Shown in pieces: positions 50,784 through 60,049 of a stretch of 64,000 bases of DNA. Source of the stretch: Oceanobacter kriegii DSM 6294 (lineage in GTDB: Bacteria > Pseudomonadota > Gammaproteobacteria > Pseudomonadales > Oceanobacteraceae). The stretch's first letter is position 1. Every line of letters starts with the position of its first letter. Where the stretch lies: assembly GCF_000422845.1 (NCBI RefSeq), contig NZ_AUGV01000004.1, forward strand, positions 310,001 through 374,000. Reading direction: 5' to 3'. The notes under the pieces are model-generated. The model was given only the letters and a program-made list of their open reading frames with translations, was not told the origin of the DNA and did not search any database. The position numbers and the translations under genes were made by a program.

Positions 50784-52004
50784 CTATCGACGCCCGTGCA
50801 ATACATGAGATAGAACTCCCACTACCGCACCCGCCAGCATCACAGTGGCCATTGGCAGCGGCGTTCCATCCGACATTACCCCCGCAGTGATCCCCGATAG
50901 CGCGCCAACAGTGAATCCGGTCGCGTTCATCAAGGCAGTGGCTGTGCCGGCATTTCTGGCGTGGATACCAGTGACGCTGGCCACGCTGTTAGCCATCACA
51001 AAGCCGTGGCAGCTCATAAAAACAACGGTTAACGGCAACAGTACCGTGATGGAGTGTCGGTCAAGTGCCAGCAAGTAAATCACCATCAAGCTAACTGCTG
51101 TTAGCTGGACCGCCTGGCCTGCACGGATCAGTTGCAATGGTTTGAAGTGCTTCAACATCACAATATTGAGTTTTGCCATGGTCACCATGCCGACCACGTT
51201 GGCACCGAAGGCGAAGGGGTACCAGGTGCTGCTGACACCAAAGTAGTCCATGTACACCGTTGGCGAGCTGGTAATAAAACCGAACATCCCGGCATAGGTA
51301 CCGGAGACAAACCCCAGATAAGGCCAGACACGGCGGTCCGTTATCACGGTTTTGTAACGCCCCAGCAGCGACGCGTCGGCGTCCCTGTGCGGGTTAGACT
51401 CAGGCATGGTGGCAATAAACCGAGCCAGAATGGCGATGCTATAGAGCAGCAGGAACAGAAAAATGGCTTGCCAACTGCCAGTAACTTCAAGAACCAGCAT
51501 GCCTAAAAGAGGCGCGATCAAGGGTGCAATCATCATGATCTGCACCACCCGCATCATATTGATCGCGCCGTCTGAGCCATGGCTCAAATCACGAATCATC
51601 GCCATCCCGCTGACAGCGGCAAAGCCAGCCCCCAGCGCCTGTATTACCCGTAAAATCCACAAATGCGGCACGGAGTTATTGAATGCCAGCAGTGCGGTGG
51701 CAAAGCCAAACATGATTAGCCCAAAGATGACCATTTTGCGGCGACCGTATCGATCTGAAAGCGGCCCTCCGAACAGCTGTCCAAAGGCGATACCGATCAG
51801 AAAGCAGGAAATGGATATCTCGATGTCATGCAATGCGGCATCAAAATCCGCGGCCATTGCAGGGACGGCTGGCAGATAGATATCCGTCCCCAACGGGGCC
51901 AGTGCAGCCAGCCCTGCAAGCATAAGAACGACGCCCAGCGGCATCTGGCCATTGTCTGTTTTGTTTGATTTTCGGGCAGTTTCAGGGTTTGAAGAGCAAG
52001 ACAT
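50784..52004 (-). CDS. MFS multidrug efflux transporter, Bcr/CflA family
   Basis: A 406-residue transporter with 12 predicted helices, PLGTDIYLPAVPAMAADF and the motif A sequence GGPLSDRYGRRKMVIFG typical of Bcr/CflA exporters. It likely exports hydrophobic drugs or toxic metabolites by proton antiport. No regulator is adjacent. It is upstream of the DyP peroxidase on the same strand. Confidence 0.9.
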   Translation of the reverse strand: MSCSSNPETARKSNKTDNGQMPLGVVLMLAGLAALAPLGTDIYLPAVPAMAADFDAALHDIEISISCFLIGIAFGQLFGGPLSDRYGRRKMVIFGLIMFGFATALLAFNNSVPHLWILRVIQALGAGFAAVSGMAMIRDLSHGSDGAINMMRVVQIMMIAPLIAPLLGMLVLEVTGSWQAIFLFLLLYSIAILARFIATMPESNPHRDADASLLGRYKTVITDRRVWPYLGFVSGTYAGMFGFITSSPTVYMDYFGVSSTWYPFAFGANVVGMVTMAKLNIVMLKHFKPLQLIRAGQAVQLTAVSLMVIYLLALDRHSITVLLPLTVVFMSCHGFVMANSVASVTGIHARNAGTATALMNATGFTVGALSGITAGVMSDGTPLPMATVMLAGAVVGVLSHVLHGRR

Positions 52005-52136
52005 ATTCAGCCCAAATCGGGTTAGAGGGAAATCAAAGGCACGCCTACCTGTACCAAGCCGAAGGTTTGGTACAGGTGGCGTATTGGAACAGCCTGACAG
52101 TCACTCAGCGGTAGATTTGCTCATAGATACAGCCAT

Positions 52137-53465
52137 TCAGCGATACAACCACTCCGGCAGGATCATGGAAATGGCAGGAATAAAGGTCAGCAAAGCCAGC
52201 CGCACAATGTCGGCACACCAGAACGGCGTAACACCCTTGAAAATGGTACCCGGCTTCACATTCGGCAGCACCGCACTGAGCACAAATACGTTCATCCCCA
52301 CCGGCGGCGTGATCAGGCTGATTTCAGTCACCACCACCACCACAATACCGAACCACACCAGATCAAAACCCATGCTCTGCACCAGCGGGTAGAAGATCGG
52401 CACCGTCAGCAGCATCATCGACAGGCTTTCGAACACCATGCCTAACAGGATGTAGATAGCCAGAATCACCAGAATTACGCCCATCGGGCTGATTTCCAAT
52501 CCGGTCACAAACGCAAGCAGTTCGTCCGGCAGACCGGCCCTGTTAATAAAGTCGCTGAAGATCAGCGCACCAATCAACACCGCAAACAGCATGGCGCTGG
52601 TACGGCCGGTATCCGTGAGGGCATGAAACAGGTTTTCGAACGACAGTGAACGACGGGCCAGCGCGATCACAAAGGCGCCACCGGCGCCAATGCCCGCGGC
52701 TTCAGTCGGTGTAAACACCCCAAGGTAAATACCGCCCATCACCACAGTAAACAGGATCAGTACACCCCATACGCCTTTTAGGGCGTCCAGCCGTTCCGGC
52801 CAACTCATCTTATCGCCCGGCGGCCCCTGTTTCGGGTCGCGCCACACCACATATTTCACTGCCGCCAGATACAACAGAATGCCCAGCATGCCCGGCAAGA
52901 ACCCGGCCGCGAACAGTTCACGAATACTGGATTCGGTCAGCAGACCGTAGATCACCAGAATCACACTCGGCGGGATCAGAATCCCCAGCGTGCCGCCCGC
53001 GGCAATCGACGCCGTTGCCAGCGAGTCGGAATAACCGAACTTGCGCATCGGCGGCATGGCTACCTTGGCCATGGTTGCGGAAGTTGCCAGTGAGGAACCA
53101 CAAATCGCAGAAAAGCCACCACAAGCCACCACAGTAGCCATCGACAAACCGCCCTTGCGGTGTCCCAGAAAGGCATAGGACGCCTGATAGAGTTCATGGG
53201 ACAGCCCGGATTTGGTCACCAGATTACCCATCAGAATAAACAGCGGTATCACCGACAGGCCATATTCCTGGGCGGTATCGATCACCCGGTTGGACGCCAG
53301 CGACAACGCCGCTGTCCAACGGAAGTCCATAATATTTTCAAACGTCAGGCCCTGCAGCACGGCAAAGCCAAAAAAACCTACCAAGCCCATCGCAAAGGCA
53401 ATCGGCAGGCGTACCAAAACGATCAACGCCAACAGAATGGCGAATCCGATCAGTGCTTCAAACAT
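52137..53465 (-). CDS. TRAP transporter large permease (DctM)
   Basis: A 442-residue 12-helix protein with the DctM features PLFILMGNLVTKSGL, ACGGFSAICGSSLATSATMA, GTLGILIPPSVILVIYG and TPTEAAGIGAGGAFV. With DctQ and DctP it drives sodium-coupled uptake of an organic acid. It is last in the minus-strand hpaE-hpaF-dctP-dctQ-dctM set, which suggests an aromatic acid such as 4-hydroxyphenylacetate or homoprotocatechuate as substrate. Confidence 0.95.
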   Translation of the reverse strand: MFEALIGFAILLALIVLVRLPIAFAMGLVGFFGFAVLQGLTFENIMDFRWTAALSLASNRVIDTAQEYGLSVIPLFILMGNLVTKSGLSHELYQASYAFLGHRKGGLSMATVVACGGFSAICGSSLATSATMAKVAMPPMRKFGYSDSLATASIAAGGTLGILIPPSVILVIYGLLTESSIRELFAAGFLPGMLGILLYLAAVKYVVWRDPKQGPPGDKMSWPERLDALKGVWGVLILFTVVMGGIYLGVFTPTEAAGIGAGGAFVIALARRSLSFENLFHALTDTGRTSAMLFAVLIGALIFSDFINRAGLPDELLAFVTGLEISPMGVILVILAIYILLGMVFESLSMMLLTVPIFYPLVQSMGFDLVWFGIVVVVVTEISLITPPVGMNVFVLSAVLPNVKPGTIFKGVTPFWCADIVRLALLTFIPAISMILPEWLYR

Positions 53466-53486
53466 GATTGTTTACCTGTGATTGAC

Positions 53487-54020
53487 TCAGTTGCGGGGTT
53501 GAGCGAACAGGCGATAGATGCCATAGCTGATCATCAGCGCCGCGGTGACGTAACTCATCACTGCGATGTACTGAATGATGTAACCCACCGGGATTTCGAG
53601 GTATTCAGTGACCACCTCACGACGCAGAGAGCGCGATGCCAGATACATCATGCGTTCGGCTAGGAAATAGAGGCCTCCGGAAATCGCCAGTGCCGAGAAC
53701 AACCCCAGCATCTGAATCATGCGATGGCTCATCACCTTGTCGAGCAAGTCGACCACCACATGGGAACCGCGCCAGGTAATCAACGGCATTTCAGCAAACA
53801 CCAGCAGCGCCAAGCCAATTTCAGTCATCTCAACCGCGCCGTTGACGGCGTTGTTGAAGAAGTAACGGCCGACCACATCGGCGCAGGTAAGCAGCATCAG
53901 GAACATCAGCACCAGGCCCGCAAACACTTCCAGAGCAAAGGCCAGCCATTTGACTGGCCCATGCTCGTCGTAGTGTGCAGCAACCCATTGGCCCAGTCCG
54001 GCCATCGAGAAGACACTCAT
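53487..54020 (-). CDS. TRAP transporter small permease (DctQ)
   Basis: A 177-residue four-helix protein with the DctQ pattern LTCADVVGRYFFNNAVNGAVE and ITWRGSHVVVDLL. It bridges the binding protein and the large permease. It lies six bases after dctP and 21 bases before dctM. Confidence 0.93.
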   Translation of the reverse strand: MSVFSMAGLGQWVAAHYDEHGPVKWLAFALEVFAGLVLMFLMLLTCADVVGRYFFNNAVNGAVEMTEIGLALLVFAEMPLITWRGSHVVVDLLDKVMSHRMIQMLGLFSALAISGGLYFLAERMMYLASRSLRREVVTEYLEIPVGYIIQYIAVMSYVTAALMISYGIYRLFAQPRN

Positions 54021-54026
54021 AAGAAA

Positions 54027-55073
54027 TTACTCAGCAGCGACGGTGTATTCACGTGCCTGACTGCGCAGCTCAGTCAGCGCTGCGGCGGCGTCAATGTCAC
54101 GATCCTCAACGGACTCCAGCCACTCGCGGTCCATGCCCTTGATCAGCTGTTGGAATTCCTTGTCCATGGCATCGCCCGGCTGCACCTGATGCACAGTCAC
54201 ACCATTGGCAACGGCCGCTTCATAACCTTCCATATCGCCCTGATCCCAGGCACGGCCGGCCAGCGCCGACAGTTTTTCACCCGACACGGCCAAAATGGCT
54301 TCGCGGTCTTCGTCGCTCAGATCCTCAAGAAATTCCGGATTGATGAAGATCGAGAAGCTGCCCATGTACATACCGCCCGGCAGCATATAAACGTGCTGGG
54401 TTACTTCGTTCAGGCGCAGGATTTTCTGCTCGCCCATGGGCATAAAGACACCATCAATCACGCCTTGCTGCAGCATTTCATACACTTTCGGCGCAGGCGC
54501 CCCCACTGGCGTGACCTTCATGCGCTCTGCCAGGACGCTCTGCACACCACCGCCGACGCGGATTTTCTGGCCCTGCAAATCGGCCAGAGAATTGATGGGT
54601 TCCTTGGTGTGAATGCCACCGGCACCATGGGTAAACATGGCCAGCACTTCCAGCCCTTCAAATTCTTCAGCGGCTTCAAGGCGATCCTTGTAAACGTGCC
54701 ATAAAGCAACGGAAGACGCTTCGGCGTTAGCATTCAGGCCCGGTTGCTCAACCACTTGAGGCAGTTTGAAACGACCAGGCACATAGCCGTGATAGCTGAA
54801 CGAGGCATCGGCAATGCCATCTTCGACCAGCTGGAACATGGTTTTCGGGTGACCAAAGCCCTGCTCGATTTTGACCTTTACGCGGCCTTCGGTCGCTTCT
54901 TCTACCCACTTGCCCCAGGTTGGCCATACCACTGAGTTTTGTGGATTGGTCGGCGGCAACCAGGTCGCGACACGCAAGGTAGTTTCAGCATTGGCGTCCG
55001 ACATGGCGAACGCACTGGTGGTAATAGCAACTGCGGACAGAACAGACTTCAGGTGTGTTTTTATGATTTTCAT
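54027..55073 (-). CDS. TRAP transporter solute-binding protein (DctP)
   Basis: A 348-residue periplasmic protein with signal peptide ending SDANA and DctP features: TLRVATWLPPTNPQNSVVWP, ADLQGQKIRVGGG, EMLQQGVIDGVFMPMGEQ and the ligand-binding arginine region. ATG 55073 has GAGG upstream; the frame to 55100 is longer by nine residues. Linked to the hpa genes, so an aromatic carboxylate is the likely ligand. Confidence 0.93.
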   Translation of the reverse strand: MKIIKTHLKSVLSAVAITTSAFAMSDANAETTLRVATWLPPTNPQNSVVWPTWGKWVEEATEGRVKVKIEQGFGHPKTMFQLVEDGIADASFSYHGYVPGRFKLPQVVEQPGLNANAEASSVALWHVYKDRLEAAEEFEGLEVLAMFTHGAGGIHTKEPINSLADLQGQKIRVGGGVQSVLAERMKVTPVGAPAPKVYEMLQQGVIDGVFMPMGEQKILRLNEVTQHVYMLPGGMYMGSFSIFINPEFLEDLSDEDREAILAVSGEKLSALAGRAWDQGDMEGYEAAVANGVTVHQVQPGDAMDKEFQQLIKGMDREWLESVEDRDIDAAAALTELRSQAREYTVAAE

Positions 55074-55210
55074 ACTGGCCTCTGATAATTTTCCGGTCAC
55101 CCATCAGTGATAGGAAACGCCGGCTTTATTTTTATAGGGCTGCGATAAACCCGGAAATCCGGAATCCCGAAAACCCGGGGGCGGGCTGGCAGCCACCAGC
55201 CCGCATCCGC

Positions 55211-55591
55211 TTACTTGAACAGCGGATGAATATTGTTCTTGTTGAACTTGAGTACCGGGTCCAACTCGGTCATTTCGAATGAGATCTGCACGTAATGGTT
55301 GTCCGTTACCGGCTTCATCCACTCACACAAAATCTCGAACACGCGTTTCGCTACTTGCTGCTTCAGCTCCATATCGCGGCCGTGGCCGATCTTCAGACTG
55401 AGATTCAGGTAAGCGAAATCCTCGCGGCCGTCTGCCACGCGATAGTCGTAGCAACGGATGGCGCGACTGCGCACGCCACCTATCGGAAATGCCCCGGTTG
55501 AAACAACGTACTCGTGCAACGCCTTGAACAGCGGCTGAAAATCCAGCCGCTCGTGCAAATTGTCGGAGTAGTCAACAACAAAGTGCGGCAT
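55211..55591 (-). CDS. hpaF: 5-carboxymethyl-2-hydroxymuconate delta-isomerase (HpaF)
   Basis: A 126-residue small tautomerase-superfamily enzyme with the catalytic Pro directly after the initiator Met (MPHFVVDYSDNL), RSRAIRCYDYRVADG and FAYLNLSLKIGHGRD. It isomerises 5-carboxymethyl-2-hydroxymuconate in the homoprotocatechuate meta-cleavage route. It starts three bases after hpaE, in one transcript with it. Confidence 0.94.
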   Translation of the reverse strand: MPHFVVDYSDNLHERLDFQPLFKALHEYVVSTGAFPIGGVRSRAIRCYDYRVADGREDFAYLNLSLKIGHGRDMELKQQVAKRVFEILCEWMKPVTDNHYVQISFEMTELDPVLKFNKNNIHPLFK

Positions 55592-55594
55592 GAC

Positions 55595-57058
55595 TTACAC
55601 GCCCCACTTTGGAATGTGGTGGGAACCCATGGAAACACACACGTTCTTCGGTTCGCAGAACACTTCGAAGCTGTAGTCGCCACCTTCACGGCCGGTACCG
55701 GAACCCTTCACACCACCGAATGGGGTACGCAGGTCACGCACGTTCTGGCTGTTCACGAACATCATGCCGGCTTCCACTTCGCGAGCGATGCGATGCACCT
55801 TGCCGACGTCCTGGGTCCACAGGTAAGAGGCCAGACCGTATTCGTTGTCGTTGGCCATCTTGATCACCTCGGCCTCATCCTTGAACGGGATGATCACAGC
55901 CACCGGGCCGAAGATTTCTTCCTGGGCGATACGCATGCTGTTGTTCACGTCGCGGAACGCAGTAGGACGCACGAAGTGACCGCCTTTCAGGTGATCTGGC
56001 AGCTCATGCACTGGCTTCTCTGGGCCACCGGCAATCAGCTTGGCGCCTTCTTCGATACCGATGCGGATGTAACCGGTTACCTTCTCCCAGTGCGCCTGGG
56101 AAATCAGTGAACCGACCTGAGTGCCCATGTCCATTGGGTCGCCGACTTTCACCTTGTTGGCGCGGGCCGCGAAGTCTTCACAGAATTTGTCGTAGATGCC
56201 TTCCTGCACAAAGATGCGGGAACCGGCAGTACAACGTTCACCGTTGATGGAGAAAATGCCGAATACCGCAGCGTCTAACGCACGTTCGTAGTCGCAGTCG
56301 TCGAAGATCATCACTGGTGACTTGCCACCCAGTTCCATGGAGAACTTCTTCAGGCCAGCGTTGGCAATGATGTGCTTACCAGTAGAAGTACCACCGGTGA
56401 AGGAAATAGCGTTGATGTTCGGGTCAGTGATCAGGGCGTTACCGGTCGTGTTACCGAAGCCGTGAACCACGTTGAACACACCGGCAGGAATACCCGCTTC
56501 CAGCGACAGTTTGGCCAGAAAATCGGTGGTCAGCGGCGATAGTTCAGACTGCTTCATTACCGCGGTGTTACCCAGCGCCAGACACGGAGCCGTCTTCCAG
56601 GTACCGGTCATGAACGGCACGTTCCATGGAGAAATCAGCGCGCACACACCCGTTGGCTGATACAGGGTGTAATTCAGCATCTGGTCATCCATTGGGTAGG
56701 TGTGACCGTTCATCTGCTTGGCTTTTTCAGCAAAGAAATAGAAGTTGTTGGACGCGCGAGGAATCAGTGCATTGCGGGTCTGGTAAAGCGGCAGACCGGT
56801 ATCCGCAGTTTCCAGCGCAGACAGCTCTTCAACGTTATCAGCAATCAGATCGCCCAGCTTTTCGATGATTTTGGAGCGCTTGGCGACCGGCATGTTGGCC
56901 CAGGCAGGGAATGCATCTTTGGCTGCCTGAGTCGCCGCGGCGACCTGCTCTGGAGAAGCGTGAGCCACCTCCGCCAGTACTTCACCGGTGGCCGGGTTGA
57001 CAGTTTCGAAGGTCTCTTTGCTCTCGACCCACTTGCCGTTAATCAGATTCTTGATCAT
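55595..57058 (-). CDS. hpaE: 5-carboxymethyl-2-hydroxymuconate semialdehyde dehydrogenase (HpaE)
   Basis: A 487-residue NAD-dependent aldehyde dehydrogenase with SFTGGTSTGKHI, general base Glu in MELGGKSPVMI and catalytic Cys in INGERCTAGSR. The hpa context identifies it as the ring-cleavage semialdehyde dehydrogenase. It is first of the minus-strand transcript; two TTAAYATGTTAA sites lie 60-95 bases upstream. Confidence 0.93.
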   Translation of the reverse strand: MIKNLINGKWVESKETFETVNPATGEVLAEVAHASPEQVAAATQAAKDAFPAWANMPVAKRSKIIEKLGDLIADNVEELSALETADTGLPLYQTRNALIPRASNNFYFFAEKAKQMNGHTYPMDDQMLNYTLYQPTGVCALISPWNVPFMTGTWKTAPCLALGNTAVMKQSELSPLTTDFLAKLSLEAGIPAGVFNVVHGFGNTTGNALITDPNINAISFTGGTSTGKHIIANAGLKKFSMELGGKSPVMIFDDCDYERALDAAVFGIFSINGERCTAGSRIFVQEGIYDKFCEDFAARANKVKVGDPMDMGTQVGSLISQAHWEKVTGYIRIGIEEGAKLIAGGPEKPVHELPDHLKGGHFVRPTAFRDVNNSMRIAQEEIFGPVAVIIPFKDEAEVIKMANDNEYGLASYLWTQDVGKVHRIAREVEAGMMFVNSQNVRDLRTPFGGVKGSGTGREGGDYSFEVFCEPKNVCVSMGSHHIPKWGV

Positions 57059-57118
57059 GACGGTATGCCTTTTTCTTGTTTGGTATGACAGCTGTTCGGC
57101 GCTGGACGCCAGACATCG

Positions 57119-57151
57119 TTAATATGTTAAGCAAGATATTTAACATGTTAA
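57119..57151. promoter_or_regulatory. Paired HpaR operator candidates upstream of hpaE
   Basis: TTAATATGTTAA (57119-57130) and the perfect palindrome TTAACATGTTAA (57140-57151) are centred 21 bases apart, two helical turns. The same palindrome precedes the permease gene and the right edge. Confidence 0.7.
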
Positions 57152-57264
57152 TCATTGTCAACAGATGCGTGGTTACCGAATTTCATTTGGCTTCACCGAC
57201 TTTGGTCTCACAGAGATTCATCCCGGCCTTCTAAACATCCCAGTCGCCATCAAATTGCATTTAA

Positions 57265-57322
57265 TTAATATATTAAGTTATTGACTTTAAGAACCTCTTC
57301 GGCAAACTAGTTAACATCTAAA
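57265..57322. promoter_or_regulatory. Further HpaR-like sites on the hpaG side
   Basis: TTAATATATTAA (57265-57276, palindromic) and the weaker TTAACATCTAAA (57311-57322) lie upstream of hpaG1. Confidence 0.5.
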
Positions 57323-57413
57323 CAAAAATAATGACTGACTACCTGTTAGTGAGTCACGGCGACAAACGGCAGCTGTCTTTGCCGCCACTCATTCACAAGC
57401 TGGAGATCCCGCA

Positions 57414-58157
57414 ATGAAGCATTGCCGAATCCTCAAGGACGGCGTGGCAACAGAAGTGTCTGTGGCTGCCAACTCTGTTTCTGAACTCGAAACCACCACC
57501 CTGATGCCTGCCACTAGTGGCACTGTGTTTGGCATCGCTCTAAACGACAAAAGCCTGTACGCCAAGCTGGAACCGTCTTTCAACGACAAGCCGCATGTCA
57601 GCCCACCGACCCGTCCGGTACTGCACATCAAAACCGCCAACACCCATATTGGTAACGGCGCGGCCATTCCTGCTCCGGCAGACGGCACAACCATCTACGC
57701 GGGCCCTTCCATCGGCATCGTGATTGGCAAGCAAGCCACTCGTGTTTCTGAAGCGGAAGCGCTGGAGTTTGTCGGCGGCTACACCGTGGTGAACGAAGTC
57801 TCTCTGGCCGAAGTGTCTTTCTACCGCCCAGCTGTAAAGGCCAAGTGTCGTGATGGCTTCTGCCCGATTGGCCCATGGGTGGTCGATGCGGCCGACGTCG
57901 CCAATGTTGAATCCCTGTCGATCGTTACGTCTGTGAATGGTGAAAAAGTACACGCTACCAACACCGACCAACTGCGCGCTGGCGTGGCTGAATTGGTGAG
58001 CTACCTGAGCAGCTTTATGACGCTGGAAGCCGGTGACCTGATCATCGCGGGTACCCCAGAACGCACCGAGGCACTGGCATTAAAAGCCGGTGACACCGTG
58101 TCCATCGACATCGAATCCATCGGCGCGCTGTCCAATTCTGTTGTCAGCGAAGCCTAA
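57414..58157 (+). CDS. hpaG1: 4-hydroxyphenylacetate degradation isomerase/decarboxylase, N-terminal type (HpaG1)
   Basis: A 247-residue fumarylacetoacetate-hydrolase-fold protein with LNDKSLYAKLEPSFND, GPSIGIVIGKQATRVS, VKAKCRDGFCPIGPWVV and GDLIIAGTPER. In E. coli HpaG is one protein with two such domains; here they are separate genes. Product decarboxylates 5-oxopent-3-ene-1,2,5-tricarboxylate. GGAG lies eight bases before the ATG. hpaG2 follows after 18 bases. Confidence 0.93.
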   Translation: MKHCRILKDGVATEVSVAANSVSELETTTLMPATSGTVFGIALNDKSLYAKLEPSFNDKPHVSPPTRPVLHIKTANTHIGNGAAIPAPADGTTIYAGPSIGIVIGKQATRVSEAEALEFVGGYTVVNEVSLAEVSFYRPAVKAKCRDGFCPIGPWVVDAADVANVESLSIVTSVNGEKVHATNTDQLRAGVAELVSYLSSFMTLEAGDLIIAGTPERTEALALKAGDTVSIDIESIGALSNSVVSEA

Positions 58158-58175
58158 TCGGTCAGGAGAGAAGAA

Positions 58176-58943
58176 ATGAAACGCGCACGTATTCTGGTCA
58201 ATGGCGAACTGACCGACGTAACAGTCAACGACAACAACGATGCGGTACTGGCTGACGGTACCGTGATTGCGGAAGCCGATGCCGACTGGCAGCCGCCTTG
58301 CGATGGCAAGATTTTTGTTCTGGCGATCAACTACGCCGACCACGCCGCCGAACTGTCGTTCAAGGCACCGGAAGAACCATTGGTGTTCCTGAAAGCCCCT
58401 AACACCCTGTTGGGTCATAACAAGAACACCTACCGGCCGGACAACACCGACTACATGCACTACGAGTGCGAGCTGGTTGCTGTGATTGGCAAAACCGCCA
58501 AGAACGTCTCTCGCGCTGACGCCATGGATTACGTCGGCAGCTACACCGTCGGTAACGACTACGCCATCCGCGACTATCTGGAAAACTACTATCGCCCGAA
58601 CCTGCGGGTGAAGAGCCGCGATACCTGCACGCCAGTTGGCCCGTATCTGGTCGATGCCGCCGACGTTAAAGACCCTCACAACCTGACCCTGCGCACTTAC
58701 ATCAACGGTGAGCTGAAGCAGGAAGGCTCCACCAGGGATCTGGTGTTCAACATTGCCTATCTGGTCGAGTACCTCAGCAACATCATGACACTGGAACCGG
58801 GCGACATGATTTTCACCGGTACGCCTGAAGGTCTGGCGGATGTGAAACCGGGCGATGAGATCGTCACCGAAGTGGAAGGTGTCGGCCGGCTGGTGAACCA
58901 CATGATCAGCGAAAGCGAATACCTCGAATCGCTGAAGGGCTGA
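58176..58943 (+). CDS. hpaG2: 4-hydroxyphenylacetate degradation isomerase/decarboxylase, C-terminal type (HpaG2)
   Basis: A 255-residue fumarylacetoacetate-hydrolase-fold protein with INYADHAAELSFKAPEEPLV, YECELVAVIGKTAKNV, VKSRDTCTPVGPYLV and GDMIFTGTPEGLADV. Metal-binding acidic residues are in the ECELV and following region. It partners HpaG1. GGAGAG precedes the ATG. A REP-like inverted repeat lies just after the stop. Confidence 0.94.
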   Translation: MKRARILVNGELTDVTVNDNNDAVLADGTVIAEADADWQPPCDGKIFVLAINYADHAAELSFKAPEEPLVFLKAPNTLLGHNKNTYRPDNTDYMHYECELVAVIGKTAKNVSRADAMDYVGSYTVGNDYAIRDYLENYYRPNLRVKSRDTCTPVGPYLVDAADVKDPHNLTLRTYINGELKQEGSTRDLVFNIAYLVEYLSNIMTLEPGDMIFTGTPEGLADVKPGDEIVTEVEGVGRLVNHMISESEYLESLKG

Positions 58944-58958
58944 TCCCGCAGCAATTGG

Positions 58959-59009
58959 TGTAGGAGGAGGCTTGCCTCCGATTGGTTCTGCCGCAAGCGA
59001 CCTCCTACA
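58959..59009. repeat. REP-like extragenic palindrome
   Basis: TGTAGGAGGAGGCTTGCCTC at one end and GCAAGCGACCTCCTACA at the other form an imperfect hairpin of the GTAGGAG...CTTGC type common in gammaproteobacterial intergenic regions. Confidence 0.65.
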
Positions 59010-59058
59010 AAAGCCCCTGACAGGAGTAGAAGCCCCTGAACCGGCTTCGATAAACAAC

Positions 59059-59862
59059 ATGCTCTCAGAAGACATCATCAAAGACTGCGCGGCCCAGTTG
59101 CATCAGGCCGAAAAAGACCGCCAGCAGATCCGTCAGATCTCTCTGCAGTATCCGGGCATCACCATTCCGGATGCTTACAAAATCCAGAGCGAATGGCTGA
59201 AGCTGAAACTGGCCGAAGGCCGCAAGATCATCGGTCACAAGATTGGTTTGACCTCGCGCGCCATGCAGATGTCGTCGCAGATCGACGAGCCGGATTACGG
59301 CACCCTGCTGGACGACATGCTGTTCGACGACGCTGCGGAAATTCCGACCGACCGTTTCATTGTGCCGCGTATCGAAGTGGAACTGGCGTTTATCCTGAAG
59401 GAACCGCTAAGCGGCCCGAACTGCACCATCTTCGATGTGTACAACGCCACCGATTACGTCATTCCGGCACTGGAGCTGATTGACGCCCGCTCGCAGTCCA
59501 TCGACCCGGAATCCGGCCGTCCGCGTAAGGTGTTCGACACCATTTCTGATAACGCTGCCAACGCCGGCATCATCATGGGCGGTCGTCCGATCAAGCCAAT
59601 GGACGTCGACCTGCGTCGCGTCGGAGCCATCATGTATCGCAACGGCGTGATCGAAGAAACCGGCGTCGCCGCTGGTGTACTGAACCACCCGGCTAACGGC
59701 GTGGCCTGGCTGGCCAACCGCCTGCACCCATACGGCATCACGCTGGAACCGGGCCAGATCATTCTGGGTGGCTCCTTCACCCGCCCGGTAGCGGCACGTA
59801 AAGGCGATACCTTCCAGGTGGACTACGGCGAACTGGGGTCGATTACCTGTTTCTTTAAATAA
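59059..59862 (+). CDS. hpaH: 2-oxo-hept-4-ene-1,7-dioate hydratase (HpaH)
   Basis: A 267-residue FAH-fold hydratase with GHKIGLTSRAMQ, FIVPRIEVELAFILKEPL (metal ligands), LELIDARSQSID and VNHPANG-like NHPANGVAWLANRL. ATG 59059 was chosen over the longer frame from 58972, which covers the REP-like repeat; the ribosome site is weak. Third step enzyme between HpaG and HpaI. Confidence 0.94.
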   Translation: MLSEDIIKDCAAQLHQAEKDRQQIRQISLQYPGITIPDAYKIQSEWLKLKLAEGRKIIGHKIGLTSRAMQMSSQIDEPDYGTLLDDMLFDDAAEIPTDRFIVPRIEVELAFILKEPLSGPNCTIFDVYNATDYVIPALELIDARSQSIDPESGRPRKVFDTISDNAANAGIIMGGRPIKPMDVDLRRVGAIMYRNGVIEETGVAAGVLNHPANGVAWLANRLHPYGITLEPGQIILGGSFTRPVAARKGDTFQVDYGELGSITCFFK

Positions 59863-59873
59863 TTTTCTGGTCT

Positions 59874-60045
59874 GGAGTCGGGTGCCTGGAGCCAAACAGT
59901 ATCTCGCCCAGACTGGCTCCCACGCTCCTGCGTGGTAGCAAACCGGTTAAGCGAAACATTCCCACGCAGAGCGTGGGAACGAGACTCCCGCTTTTAAATA
60001 CACCACTCGGCGTCCGACTCCCGACGCTCGACACCAGACAAGGTT
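59874..60045. repeat. Intergenic palindromes between hpaH and hpaI
   Basis: Two hairpins, CCACGC/GCGTGG (59920-59935) and TTCCCACGC/GCGTGGGAA (59959-59979), are flanked by an outer pair, GTCTGGAGTCGGGTG and ACGCTCGACACCAGAC. This is a BIME-like composite. Confidence 0.6.
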
Positions 60046-60049
60046 TCCT

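Noticed and set aside
59874-60045. tRNA or structured RNA gene
   Set aside because: The hairpins are simple palindromes without cloverleaf features and match a dispersed repeat style.
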